Assembly: GCF_023078375.1 (NCBI RefSeq)
Contig: NZ_CP095554.1
Span: 3,092,501-3,156,500, forward strand
DNA length: 64,000 bases
Reading direction: 5' to 3'
DNA from: Roseomonas gilardii subsp. gilardii
GTDB taxonomy: Bacteria; Pseudomonadota; Alphaproteobacteria; Acetobacterales; Acetobacteraceae
In this document: piece by piece, positions 1-8,583 of the stretch
How the letters are laid out: each line of letters starts with the position of its first letter
Position numbering within the stretch: position 1 is the first letter of the stretch
The notes under the pieces: generated by a model
What the model was told of the DNA's origin: nothing
Databases searched by the model: none
Seen by the model: the letters and a program-made list of their open reading frames with translations, nothing else
Program-made: the position numbers and the translations under genes

Positions 1-89
1 CTCTCGCCCCACCCCACCATCCCGCCCGGCACATCCGCCGGCCCGGGATGCGCTCTATGTGCCCGGCTCCGGCAGGCCGCAACACCGGC

Positions 90-989
90 TCAGGCGGCGT
101 TGGACAGGCTCTGCAACTGCATCCGGAAGCTGTCGGAGATATGCCGCCCCAGACGCTCCGCCAGTGGCACGCTGTGCCGCACCCGCATCGCCACCTCGAA
201 ATCCGGCAGGCGCGGCAGCCCATCCTCCTCGCCCAGCACGCGCAGCCCGGCTGGCAGCATCCCCGATAGCCCCATGGTCACCGCGAGGCCCGCCAGGGCG
301 ATGGCATGCGTGCCGGTTTGCGAGGCCGAATGATAGGCCATGCGCCAGGGCAGGTCCGAATCATTCAGCGCCTTGACCGCCGCACGGCTCCAGGGGCAGT
401 CCTCGACGCATAGCGCCACCGGCAGGGGGCGCCGCAGATGCACGGGCAGGTCCGTCGCCCCCACCCAGTGCAGAGGCCCGCGCCAGAGGCGCTCGGACAG
501 CACGCCCGGCGCCTCGTTGCCGGCGGAGAAGAGGGTCAGGTCCAATTCTCCCGCGTCGAAGCAGCGCAGGAGGTCGGTGCTGGGCAGGCAGACGATCTCG
601 ATCTCCACCGCCGGATGCGACTGGGCGAAGCGTGACAGGATCTCCGGCAGCCAGATCAGCGCATAGTCGTCCGGTGAGCCCAGCCGCACTCGTCCCGCCA
701 GCTCCGGCGTGCGGAAGCCGGCCACGATCTCGTCATTCAGTTCCAGCAGACGCCGCGCCCGGTCCAGCAGCCAGGCACCATGCTGCGTCGGCAGGAAGCC
801 GCGCGGCCCGCGCGCCAGCAGGGGCTGCCCCAGCAGTTCCTCCAGCCGGCGCATCTGCATGGAGACGGCGGATTGCGTGCGGCCCACGGACTGGGCGGCA
901 CGTGTGACGCTGCCACCTTCGGCCACCAGCACGAAGGAGCGCAGCAGGTCGGGATCGATCCCGGGCGGCAGGCCGAACATGGACATCAA
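90..989 (-). CDS. LysR-family transcriptional regulator
   Basis: A 299-residue protein with the usual LysR layout: an N-terminal winged helix-turn-helix at about residues 12-70 (GSVTRAAQSVGRTQSAVS) and a substrate-binding domain from about residue 95. The length is normal for the family. It starts next to the divergently transcribed DUF1127 gene, the usual arrangement for a LysR protein that controls its neighbour, but no target can be named. The start is an ATG followed directly by a second ATG, so the exact start is uncertain by one codon. The family is clear; the ligand is unknown. Confidence 0.9.
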   Translation of the reverse strand: MMSMFGLPPGIDPDLLRSFVLVAEGGSVTRAAQSVGRTQSAVSMQMRRLEELLGQPLLARGPRGFLPTQHGAWLLDRARRLLELNDEIVAGFRTPELAGRVRLGSPDDYALIWLPEILSRFAQSHPAVEIEIVCLPSTDLLRCFDAGELDLTLFSAGNEAPGVLSERLWRGPLHWVGATDLPVHLRRPLPVALCVEDCPWSRAAVKALNDSDLPWRMAYHSASQTGTHAIALAGLAVTMGLSGMLPAGLRVLGEEDGLPRLPDFEVAMRVRHSVPLAERLGRHISDSFRMQLQSLSNAA

Positions 990-1047
990 TATCCTTGATG
1001 CGGAACGTCAAAACAACTCGTTTCCTTCAAGCGCCGGGATGGAACAT

Positions 1048-1080
1048 ATGGAGGTCGTCCAACACGGGAACGACCTCCAT
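1048..1080. promoter_or_regulatory. Perfect inverted repeat at the DUF1127 start
   Basis: Arms ATGGAGGTCGT (1048-1058) and ACGACCTCCAT (1070-1080) are exact reverse complements around an 11-base spacer. The second arm includes the first two bases of the likely DUF1127 start codon. In the mRNA this would hide the start codon in an 11-bp stem; in DNA it could be an operator for the divergent LysR protein. Function is inferred. Confidence 0.55.
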
Positions 1081-1348
1081 GTCCGCCCATCTCGCACGCA
1101 ACAGCTTCGCCACCGGTGCCTGCACGGCCGCCGCCCGCGGCCGGGGCTCCGTGCAACCGGGGGCGCGGCCAGGTGTCATCCGGAATGCCATGGCCTTCCT
1201 GGCACGCGCCTGCCATGCCATCGAAAGCCGCCGCTATCTGGCCGAGATGGATGATCGCATGCTGTCCGATATCGGCATCAGCCGTAGCGAGGCTCTGACC
1301 GAAGCCGCGCGTCCGGCCTGGGATCTGGAGCCGCGCCGCCGCGGCTGA
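1079..1348 (+). CDS. DUF1127 domain-containing small protein
   Basis: An 89-residue protein whose C-terminal half carries the DUF1127 signature (RRYLAEMDDRMLSDIGISR). Small DUF1127 proteins are common in alphaproteobacteria and have been linked to RNA turnover and stress or phosphate responses; nothing here shows the specific role. The start is set at the ATG at 1079. An upstream TTG at 995 in the same frame would add 28 poorly conserved residues. The start lies at the end of a perfect inverted repeat, so translation may be controlled by RNA structure. The LysR gene upstream is divergent. Confidence 0.75.
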   Translation: MSAHLARNSFATGACTAAARGRGSVQPGARPGVIRNAMAFLARACHAIESRRYLAEMDDRMLSDIGISRSEALTEAARPAWDLEPRRRG

Positions 1349-1437
1349 CCCACCCGGCGATCCCGCACCGGATCGGGATCGCCGCTTTCTGCCCCCCACC
1401 GATTCCGCCATGCTTGACCCGAATCTGCCGTTCAAGC

Positions 1438-1452
1438 GAACATAAAGGGAAC
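1438..1452. promoter_or_regulatory. LexA (SOS) box upstream of imuA
   Basis: GAAC-ATAAAGG-GAAC, a direct repeat with a 7-base spacer. This is the reverse complement of the alphaproteobacterial LexA site GTTC-N7-GTTC. It ends 22 bases before the imuA start, as expected for a damage-inducible promoter of an imuA-imuB-dnaE2 cassette. Confidence 0.85.
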
Positions 1453-1474
1453 AATAACCCCGGAGTCGGTACCC

Positions 1475-2239
1475 TTGTCCATGAGCCCCCCGATGGACAG
1501 GCCCACCCTCCTCGCCGCCCTGCGTGCCCGTGTGTCGCGCATGGAGCGCGCGGGGGCGGCCGAGGCCCTGGCCCGGCAGCAGGATCGCGGGAATGGCGCG
1601 GCCATCTCCTTGACCCCGGCAATCGATGCCGCCCTCCCTGGCAGTGCCGGCCTGCCCCGCGCCGCGCTGCACGAGATCCTGCAGAGCAGTTCGGGCGCCG
1701 CCACCGGCTTTGCCGCCCTGCTCCTGGCACGCAGCGGCGGCACGGTGTTCTGGATCGCCCCCTCCCCCGATGCCTGGCCGCCCGGCCTGTCCCGCTTCGG
1801 CCTGCCGCATGCGCGGCTGATCCTGGTGCGGGCGGAGCAGGCGGTGGATGCCCTCTGGGCCGCCGAGGAAGCGCTGCGCTGCCCGGCCGTCGGTGGCGTG
1901 CTGCTCGCCGGCCACCGGCCGGACGACACCGCCGCCCGCCGCCTGCAGCTCGCGGCCGAGACCGGCGGCGGCATCGGCCTGCTGCTGCACGAGGATACGG
2001 AGGAAGCGGGCCCCGGCATGGCCCTCACCCGCTGGCGCGTGTCCGGCCGGGCCGGCACCGGCCTGTCGCGGCATGACCTGGGCGACCCGCAATGGCGGCT
2101 GGAGCTGCTGCGTGCCCGGAACGCCCGCCCCGCCCGCTGGGATGTCGCCTGGCGCCCGGCCAGCGAAACGCTGATCCCCGAGAACCTTTCCGAGAAGGAT
2201 GCGGTATGCGACGACGTGCCTGCCGCCCGCCTTGCCTGA
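1475..2239 (+). CDS. imuA: ImuA-family SOS mutagenesis protein
   Basis: A 254-residue RecA/SulA-like protein of the ImuA family, the first gene of the imuA-imuB-dnaE2 translesion synthesis cassette. Family features include the motif SLPRAALHEIL-like segment near residues 55-70 (here GLPRAALHEILQSS) and a RecA-like core with FAALLLARSGG. A TTG start at 1475 is spaced 9 bases from a GGAG ribosome site; ATGs at 1481 and 1493 are alternatives. A LexA box sits just upstream. The 3' end overlaps the next reading frame by 34 bases, as is typical for imuA and imuB. Its usual partners are not intact here, because imuB and dnaE2 are reduced to a short fusion, so ImuA probably no longer supports a working mutasome. 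Confidence 0.85.
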   Translation: MSMSPPMDRPTLLAALRARVSRMERAGAAEALARQQDRGNGAAISLTPAIDAALPGSAGLPRAALHEILQSSSGAATGFAALLLARSGGTVFWIAPSPDAWPPGLSRFGLPHARLILVRAEQAVDALWAAEEALRCPAVGGVLLAGHRPDDTAARRLQLAAETGGGIGLLLHEDTEEAGPGMALTRWRVSGRAGTGLSRHDLGDPQWRLELLRARNARPARWDVAWRPASETLIPENLSEKDAVCDDVPAARLA

Positions 2240-2556
2240 AACCGGGGGCCACGGAACCGCCCAGCCTCGCCGCCGATGCGGCACAGGGAGAGGAGACGGA
2301 CTCCCTCCCCGCAACCCGGCGTTTCCTGGCGCCGCACCTGCCGCGCCTCGCCACCGAGCGGCTGGAGCGCGAGGACAGCGGCGCCGTCCCGATCCCGCAC
2401 CTGATCGTGCGGCGGCTGGAGGATCATTCCGCGATGCTGGACGGGCTGCACCGGCTCGACCTGCCCGGCGGGCGCGGCGATCCGCGGCTGCCCGCCCCGC
2501 CAGCATCCCTCCCCCGGGCCATCCCCCGTTTGGGCCGCTCGCGGGATTTCCACTGA
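2206..2556 (+). pseudogene. Deletion scar: imuB start fused in frame to dnaE2 end
   Basis: The 116-codon frame has two recognisable ends. Residues 38-53 (RRFLAPHLPRLATERL) match the N-terminus of ImuB, the Y-family polymerase-like partner. Residues from about 57 (VPIPHLIVRRLEDHSAML) to the terminal SRDFH match the C-terminus of DnaE2, the error-prone replicative-type polymerase. The roughly 500-residue ImuB and 1,100-residue DnaE2 normally found between these ends are missing, which corresponds to some 4.5 kb. The frame overlaps imuA and shares its LexA-controlled transcript. The product cannot polymerise DNA. The attribution is from recall of the family ends and should be checked by alignment; a collapsed assembly is the alternative. 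Confidence 0.75.
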
Positions 2557-2642
2557 AAAACCCGACCGCGAGACCCGAAAGCTGTTTGAGATCGGTTCTC
2601 ATCTGGCCCAAGCTGCCTCTCCGCGACGCGCAGGAGGCCGAG

Positions 2643-3119
2643 ATGGCGACTCAAGGACTGCCCAGCTGGCCCTGGCTCGGAATCGCGCCGGAGGAATTGC
2701 CGGAACCGGAGGCCGTGCTGCTGGACGCCATCCGGCGCTGGTCGGAGGCCGCCCGGCAAGGGGGGATGCCCGCCATGGCGATGCAGGCGCCGCTGGCGAC
2801 GCTCGGGATCGGCGCGGCACGGGACGATCTGGACAAGGCGCTGCGCCAGCTCGGCGCCCCGTCCGGGATGGGCTGCCTGCTCAGCCCCCGGGTCCTGCCG
2901 GGCGAGGCGACGCTGCTGCTGGCCCTTGCCCTGGCGCAGCGCGGCTCGCGGCGGGAGGCGCTGGCGATCTTCCTGCGCCTGGCACCCATGCCCCGGGCCG
3001 GCGCGGCCCTGGCCGCCGCCGTGGCGCTCGGGCAGATCCTGCGGCATGCCGGGCTGCGCCTGACGCATCCGATGCGGCGCGCGACAGCCGGCCCCGCCGG
3101 GCGGGGCCGGATGGGCTGA
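2643..3119 (+). CDS. Hypothetical protein, 158 residues
   Basis: Not recognised as a named family. The protein is leucine- and alanine-rich with helical segments (EAVLLDAIRRWSEAARQGG, TLLLALALAQRGSRREALAI) and looks like a small soluble alpha-helical protein. The ATG at 2643 follows an AGGAGG-like sequence (GCAGGAGGCCGAG), which supports this start. It lies downstream of the imu scar on the same strand and converges with the YcbK-like gene 6 bases away. The good ribosome site and lack of a better frame argue for a real gene; no function is proposed. Confidence 0.6.
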   Translation: MATQGLPSWPWLGIAPEELPEPEAVLLDAIRRWSEAARQGGMPAMAMQAPLATLGIGAARDDLDKALRQLGAPSGMGCLLSPRVLPGEATLLLALALAQRGSRREALAIFLRLAPMPRAGAALAAAVALGQILRHAGLRLTHPMRRATAGPAGRGRMG

Positions 3120-3125
3120 TCCCCG

Positions 3126-3722
3126 TCAGCCCCAGCGGCGCGGCTGGCCGCAATCCAGGTGCACGAAGCCGTCGCGGCGGTACAGGCCGACGCCGCCCAT
3201 CTGCATCTCCGCCGCCAGCCGCGCCATGGCATAGGAATCGCGGTCCGGCAGGCGCACATCCGCCGCCATGCCGGACATGTGCAGCGAGGCGGTGGACACG
3301 CGGCGCGACTGCCGCGCCAGGTTGGCGTTGCGCTCCGGCGCCCGGTAGCCGCTGATCACCTGGAAGGGCTCGCTGGAATCCATCTGCTGCGCCACCGCAT
3401 GCAGCACGTCGAAGAGGCGCGGGTCCATCGGCGTCACCTCCTCGGTCGGCAGGTCGCGCAGCACATAGTCCAGTTTCTGCAGTGCGGTGCGGACGTAGCG
3501 GCCATTCTCCCAGTACACGCCCTCGAACTGGTCGTCCGTCTCGGCATAGGCGCGCTGGATGCGCAGCACGCGCGGCGGGCCGGAATCGGCCAGCACGGGC
3601 GTGGCGACGGTGGCGCAGGCAAGGCCGCCCAGCGCGGCGCGGATCACCTCCCGCCGGCGGAAGGCGGGGCTGCGGGCCTCGTCCACGCAGCAGGGGCAGT
3701 CGAGGCGCGGGCGATGGCTCAT
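3126..3722 (-). CDS. YcbK-like (DUF882) exported murein peptidase
   Basis: A 198-residue protein with a Tat-type signal near residues 22-46 (RRREVIRAALGGLA, ending VLA) and a C-terminal DUF882/peptidase M15-like domain. The zinc ligand motifs are visible: SLHMSGMAADVRL and GVGLYRRDGFVHLDCG supply the His and Asp residues. The family includes E. coli MepK, which cleaves L,D cross-links in peptidoglycan. The start overlaps the stop of the L,D-transpeptidase gene by 4 bases, so the two are translationally coupled. An L,D-transpeptidase next to a YcbK protein is a recurring arrangement (ycbB-ycbK), pairing formation and hydrolysis of the same cross-link. Confidence 0.88.
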   Translation of the reverse strand: MSHRPRLDCPCCVDEARSPAFRRREVIRAALGGLACATVATPVLADSGPPRVLRIQRAYAETDDQFEGVYWENGRYVRTALQKLDYVLRDLPTEEVTPMDPRLFDVLHAVAQQMDSSEPFQVISGYRAPERNANLARQSRRVSTASLHMSGMAADVRLPDRDSYAMARLAAEMQMGGVGLYRRDGFVHLDCGQPRRWG

Positions 3723-5232
3723 CGGGCGGCCGCCACGCGCGGGGTGCTGCGGTCCATCTCCCGCGCATAGGCGGCGTCGAGGCCGTAGATGTCGGGGCGC
3801 AGTCGCAGACGCCCTTCCTCCACCACGGCGGTCGTATAGACCAGCCGCACCGGGATGGATCGCTTCAGGGGCACGTTGATCGTCTGCCGGGTGTCGAAGG
3901 TGCGCTGCATGCGCTCCCGGTCCCAGCCCATGCCATCCATGGCAAGGTCGAGAAGTTCCATGGGTCGCTCCAGTCGGATGCAGCCGGACGAGAAGGCGCG
4001 GTCGGGCCGGTTGAAGGCCCAGCGGTCCGGCGTGTCGTGCAGGTAGATGTCGTCGTTGTTGGGCATGATGAATTTCAGCCGTCCGAGCGCGCTGGAATCC
4101 CCGGCATCCTGGCGCACCGAATAGGGGAAGTTGTCGGGCCGGATATGGGCCCAGTCGACCGTGGTCGGATCGACCTCCACGCGCTCCCCGCCGATCGTGG
4201 TGAAGAGGCGGAAGCCCTTGGCCACCATCGCCTTGGGGTCGCGCCGGAACTTCGGCAGCAGGTCCTCGCGCGCGTTGCGCGCGGGCACGCCCCAGGGCGG
4301 GTTGAACTGCACCGTGGTCATCGAGACCCGCAGCAGCGGCGTGGCGCGGTCGGGGCGGCCGACCACCACATTCATCCGCGACAGGGTCCGGTTCCCCTCC
4401 AGCACGAAGAGCCGGAAATCGGGGATGTTCACCTCGATCCGGCGGCCCGCGGGCGGGCGCGGCGCGGCGCGGCGCATGTCCAGCGCGACGCGGAGCTGGT
4501 CCACCCGCTGCGAGGCCGGGCGGTTGAGCTGTGCCAGGGTGATCGGCCCGAGGCGGCCATCGGCCTCCAGCCCCTGTTCCTCCTGCCAGCGGCGCAGGGC
4601 GGCGGCCAGCGCCTCGTCATAGACCTCGCCCGTCCCTTCCACTGGCGCGGTGGCCAGCACCGGGTCCACCACGGCGAGCCGTGCCCGCAGCGCCGGTACG
4701 CGCTGCGCGTCGCTGGCGCCGGGATCGAGCGTGCCGCCGCCCGGGACGCGGGGCCAGCCACCTGCCGCGACGATGGCGCGCGCCTTGGCCAGTTCGGCCT
4801 TCAGGAGCGCAGCCTCGGGATGCACGAGGGCCGCCCGGTCGATCACCGAGGCCGGATCGGCGGCGCCCAGCAGGTCCAACTGCCAGCGCGGCATCGGGAT
4901 GACGGCGGGGTCGCGCAGGATGTCGGGGCGGTTGGTGGGCAGGCGCAGCCGCCCCAGCAGGAGATCGGACAGCGCGGCCGAGGCGGCGCGCATCAGCCCC
5001 GGCGCCTGGGCGGCGGGATCGGCGGCGACGGCAGCCTCGGTGGGAATGGCGTAGTCGGCGGGGTTGAGCCCGTCTTCCTCCAGCCGGTGCAGGCGCTCCG
5101 CCAGGCGCTGCAATGCGGCCGGCGCGGCATGGCTCACCGCGGCCGAGGCCGGATAGCCGCCCAGCCTTCCCCCGGCGCCAGCAACGGCATGGCACTGCCC
5201 ATGAGAGCCAGGGAGAAATCGCGTCGGCGCAT
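3719..5232 (-). CDS. L,D-transpeptidase, YcbB/LdtD type, with an N-terminal frameshift
   Basis: A murein L,D-transpeptidase. From the N-terminus: a scaffold region, a peptidoglycan-binding segment (ALRRWQEEQGLEADGRLGP), and a YkuD catalytic domain with the active-site stretch HDTPDRWAFNRPDRAFSSGC followed by IRL. It would make 3-3 cross-links in the periplasm. The in-frame ORF runs to 5302, but its first 45 or so residues look like noise. A convincing Tat-like signal (MRRRDFSLALMGSAMPLL) starts at 5232 in another frame and joins the mature sequence (YPASAAVSHAAP) only if one base is gained or lost at about 5158-5173, beside a C homopolymer. Either the gene has lost its signal peptide or the sequence has an indel error. 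It is coupled to the YcbK-like gene. Confidence 0.82.
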
Positions 5233-5371
5233 GTCCAGGGGATAGCCGGGCCGGGCCGGGCCTGCCAAGCCGGAGACTTCCGCGGCGACGCAGCGGAAAC
5301 ATGACGCAACATGGCGGGCCGCTGCCGGAGTCCTTTAGCCGCGCCCTCGCATCAGGCGGACCGGCCCGGCT

Positions 5372-5641
5372 TCATCCGACCCAGAGGAAGATCAGCCAGG
5401 TCAGGAAGGCCATCACCGCCAGCGCGTAAAGCAGGGCCCGGGCGATGCCGAACCACTCGCTGCGCGGGTCCGGCGCCCCTTCCTCGGGGTGATAGGACGG
5501 CCGCGGCGTGAGCGGGTCGGCCGGCCTGGGCAGGGCTTCCGGTGTCGCCATCCCATCGGTGGCATCGTCCGGATCAGGCTGGCCGAGCGGTGCCAGGCCG
5601 TCCTTGTGTGAGATCGCGTCGCTCACCGTCCTGATCCTCAA
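5372..5641 (-). CDS. Small membrane-anchored hypothetical protein
   Basis: An 89-residue protein with a polar, proline-rich N-terminal two thirds and a single C-terminal hydrophobic helix (ALLYALAVMAFLTWLIFLWV), the layout of a tail-anchored protein. No family is recognised. It lies on the minus strand upstream of the L,D-transpeptidase gene, separated by about 130 bases. The clear transmembrane segment supports a real product; the start could also be the internal ATG of MATPEAL. Confidence 0.55.
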   Translation of the reverse strand: MRIRTVSDAISHKDGLAPLGQPDPDDATDGMATPEALPRPADPLTPRPSYHPEEGAPDPRSEWFGIARALLYALAVMAFLTWLIFLWVG

Positions 5642-5916
5642 TCTGACCCCGATCCTCGTTCGGGAACGGGCCGTGGACGGGATGGTGCCACAAGTTTTTC
5701 ACGCCATCATCCTTTATCGGTCCAGCGGCTAAATTTCCGATGGCGGTCGAATAACTTGAATCAACCGTTCAGGGGGATCCGGCGCGTATTCATCCCATGC
5801 GCCGGAAATTTTCCCACGCCGTTCCCCCCGCCGGCGCTGGCGCGCCTCGGAGGAGACGGAATAGATTTCGCTGCGCTGCGGAAGGATTCTCCCTTCGCAG
5901 GGAACGAGATTGCGCC

Positions 5917-6636
5917 GTGACCTGGTCCATTGTCGCGCACGACCCGCATCGGAAGACCTTCGCCGTGGCCGTGACCACCTGCAATCTCGCCGTGGGGGCC
6001 TCCTGCCCTTTCGTGCGGGCGGGGGTCGGGGCGGTGTCCACGCAGTCCTTCACCAACCGCTATCTCGGCCCCGCCGTGCTGGACGGGATCCAGGCCGGGC
6101 TGCATCCGGCCGCCGCGATCGAGCAGGCGCTGGCCGGGGATGACGGGCGGGAGCTGCGCCAGATCCATGCTGTGGACCGCCAGGGTCGCGTGGCTGCCTG
6201 GACCGGGCGGCACTGCGTCGCCTGGGCAGGGCATAACGGGGCGCCGCACGTGTCCTTCGCCGGCAACATGCTGGCGGGACCGGCGGTGCTGCAGGACACC
6301 GAGGCCGCCTTCACCGTGCATGGCAGCCTGTCCCTGCCCCGCCGGCTGGTGCAGGCCCTGATGGCTGGCGAGGCTGCGGGCGGCGACCGGCGCGGCCGCC
6401 AGTCCGCCGCCCTGATGATGGTGTCCACCGAGGATTTCCCGGACCTGGACCTCCGGGTGGACGACCATGTGGAACCGCTGACGGAGTTGCGGCGGCTGCT
6501 CGGCCTCTGGGAGCGCCAGCGCGAGCCGCATCTCGCCGACGCGCCGCGCAAGGCCAATCCGGCCGGCCTGACTGATCTCGACACGATCGAGGCCCGCTGG
6601 ATCGAACGCGGCCTGGACCTGCGCTTTCCACGCTGA
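5917..6636 (+). CDS. DUF1028 domain-containing protein
   Basis: A 239-residue DUF1028 protein (Ntn-hydrolase-like fold in the family). It opens with the family's conserved N-terminus TWSIVAHDPHRKTFAVAVTT and holds GVGAVSTQSFTNRYLGP further in. A GTG start at 5917 is chosen because homologues begin at this TWSIVA segment; the longer frame back to 5797 adds 40 non-conserved residues. The enzymatic role of the family is not established. It stands alone between a divergent membrane protein gene and a methyltransferase on the same strand. Confidence 0.85.
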   Translation: MTWSIVAHDPHRKTFAVAVTTCNLAVGASCPFVRAGVGAVSTQSFTNRYLGPAVLDGIQAGLHPAAAIEQALAGDDGRELRQIHAVDRQGRVAAWTGRHCVAWAGHNGAPHVSFAGNMLAGPAVLQDTEAAFTVHGSLSLPRRLVQALMAGEAAGGDRRGRQSAALMMVSTEDFPDLDLRVDDHVEPLTELRRLLGLWERQREPHLADAPRKANPAGLTDLDTIEARWIERGLDLRFPR

Positions 6637-6823
6637 GCGGCACGGTCATTGCCGGCCGCCGCCTTCCGGTTGTAGCTTCGTTCCGCTCTGGCGGAGCTGA
6701 ACGGGTCCCGGACCCGGAAAACTACTTGCCCCGTGACGGGGCGGCTCCCTGCCATAAGGCACCGCGCAGGCCCGGCACCCGACGTCCCGGGATGCGCCTG
6801 CCCTTTCCTTCGGGGCAATCCAG

Positions 6824-7498
6824 ATGACGGAACGATCCTCCTTTCTTCCGGTGGCCGCGGCCTACGACCTCTGGGCCGGGACCTATGACACGCAGGACAA
6901 CCCGATGGTCTTCGGGGCCAGCCGGATCGTGGAAGGACTCGCCGGCGAGGTCCGGGGCCGCGACGTGGTGGAGTTCGGCTGCGGCACCGGCCGCAACCTG
7001 GCGCGGCTGCGGGCCGGGGGCGCGGCGGGGCTGACCGGGCTCGACCTGTCCGCCGGGATGCTGGAGCAGGCGCGCCAACGCAGCCCGGATGTCCACCTGC
7101 TGCGCCATGACATGAGCCAGCCGGTGGCGCTGCCGGATGCCTCGGCGGATCTGGCCCTGTTCTGCCTGTCGCTGGAACACATGGCCGATCTCCTGCCACC
7201 CTTGCGGGAAGCACGCCGCCTGCTGCGCCCGCGAGGGGAGATCCGGATCGTCGAGATCCATCCCTTCCTTTCGCTCGGCGGGACCAGCGCGCATTTCCAG
7301 GCTGGCGGGCGGGAGATCCACATGCCAACAGTGGCACATGGCTTCGCCGATTATCTGAACACCTTCACGGCGCTGGGCCTCCGCCCGCTGGCCTGCCGGG
7401 AATGGCGGCCGCGCGACTTCGGCGGAGCACTGCCGGAGCGGGTGCTCAAGCGAGGGCCGGATCACCCGCTGCTGGTGGAATTCCAGCTAGGCCACTGA
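6824..7498 (+). CDS. Class I SAM-dependent methyltransferase
   Basis: A 224-residue class I methyltransferase. Motif I is VVEFGCGTGRNLARL (about residues 48-62), followed by GLDLSAGMLEQAR as the acidic end of strand beta-2, and DMSQPVALPDASADLALF as motifs II/III. It resembles the UbiE/BioC-like group, but the substrate cannot be read from the sequence. The 3' end overlaps the end of the convergent oxyR-like gene by about 50 bases. It starts at an ATG at 6824. Confidence 0.85.
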   Translation: MTERSSFLPVAAAYDLWAGTYDTQDNPMVFGASRIVEGLAGEVRGRDVVEFGCGTGRNLARLRAGGAAGLTGLDLSAGMLEQARQRSPDVHLLRHDMSQPVALPDASADLALFCLSLEHMADLLPPLREARRLLRPRGEIRIVEIHPFLSLGGTSAHFQAGGREIHMPTVAHGFADYLNTFTALGLRPLACREWRPRDFGGALPERVLKRGPDHPLLVEFQLGH

Positions 7499-8410
7499 GC
7501 CCGCCACCCGTCTCCAGGGTTTCCCGGATCGTGGTGGCCAGGCCCTTGAACTCGCTGGCGCGCGGGGAGCGGGCCCGCCAGGCCAGGCCCAGCATCCGGC
7601 CTGGCGCATCCTCGACCGGGCGCAGTTCCACATTCGCCCCGGCCAGCACGCCGCCCTCCACCGCCAGCCGGGGCAGCAGCGTGACGCCGAGCCCGCCGGC
7701 CACCATCTGCACCAGCGTGTGCAGCGTGGTGGCGGCGAAGCTGTCGCCGCCGGTCGGTCCCGGCAGGTTGCAGGCGGCCAGGGCATGCTCCCGCAGGCAA
7801 TGGCCGTCCTCCAGCAACAGCAGCCTGTCGCCGGACAGGGCCGAGGCCGGCAGGGCGTTGCGCGTGGCCAGCCGATGCCCGGGTGGCAAGGCGGCCAGGA
7901 ACGGGTCCTCCGTCAGCGGCATCACGTCCAGCCGGTCGGCCGAGGCCACGGGCAGCGCCAGGAGCAGCAGGTCGAGTCGCCCCCCTCCAGATCGGCCACC
8001 AGATTCTGAGTCAGATCCTCCCGCAGCCAGAGTCGCAGGCGTGGGAAGGCCGCGCGCAGGGCCGGCATCAGCCGTGGCAGCAGGAAAGGCCCCACGGTGG
8101 GGATCAGGCCGAAGCGCAGCGGGCCGCTGAGCGGGTCATGCGCCGTGGCCGCGGTTTCCGCCACCGCCGAGAGCGCGGCCAGCGCGTCCCGCGCCCGCTG
8201 CACGATCTCGAGGCCCACCTGGGTGAAGGCGGGCCGCTTGGAGGAGCCACGGTCCAGGATCGCCGTGGCGAGCTGCCGCTCCAGGGCGATGATCCCGGCC
8301 GAAAGGGTGGACTGGCTGACAGCGCAGGCGGAGGCGGCGCGGCCGAAATGGCCATGATCCGCGAGGGCGGCGAGGTAGCGGAGCTGCTGTGGGCTGGGAT
8401 AGGCGGTCAT
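7446..8410 (-). pseudogene. oxyR: OxyR-like LysR regulator broken by a frameshift
   Basis: Two frames together make one OxyR-type LysR protein. The 5' part (8410 to about 7985) has the helix-turn-helix (FGRAASACAVSQSTLSAGI) and runs to LVADLEGG. The 3' part (about 7985 to 7446) continues LDLLLLALPVASADRLDV and holds SGDRLLLLEDGHCLREHALA with the cysteine typical of the redox loop, plus GDSFAATTLHTLVQMVAGG. The break lies in a run of six C's at 7980-7985; one more C would restore the frame. It is divergent from ahpC, the standard position for OxyR as peroxide sensor of ahpC-ahpD. Either the regulator is lost, or this is a homopolymer sequencing error. Confidence 0.8.
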
Positions 8411-8424
8411 CGGCGCAGTCGATC

Positions 8425-8441
8425 ATAAGGGCGAAAACTAT
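8425..8441. promoter_or_regulatory. LysR-type (OxyR) binding site between oxyR and ahpC
   Basis: ATA-N11-TAT dyad (ATAAGGGCGAAAACTAT), the T-N11-A pattern bound by LysR proteins. It lies 15 bases before the oxyR-like start and about 140 before ahpC. It is the best candidate for OxyR control of both directions; binding is inferred. Confidence 0.5.
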
Positions 8442-8583
8442 TCATTTGAACCCTTGCTGCACCTGCGTCATACCCAGGGCCGGCGCGGGGGCGGAATCAG
8501 CCTCCGGCCGGATGGACCGGGTGGGAATCGCCTTCCCGGCCCCCTCCGGACGCGACCGAAATCTTTGGGAAGAGGATCACTGC

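Noticed and set aside
3482-5245. A 587-codon plus-strand frame
   Set aside because: It is antisense to the L,D-transpeptidase gene, with biased composition and no domain.
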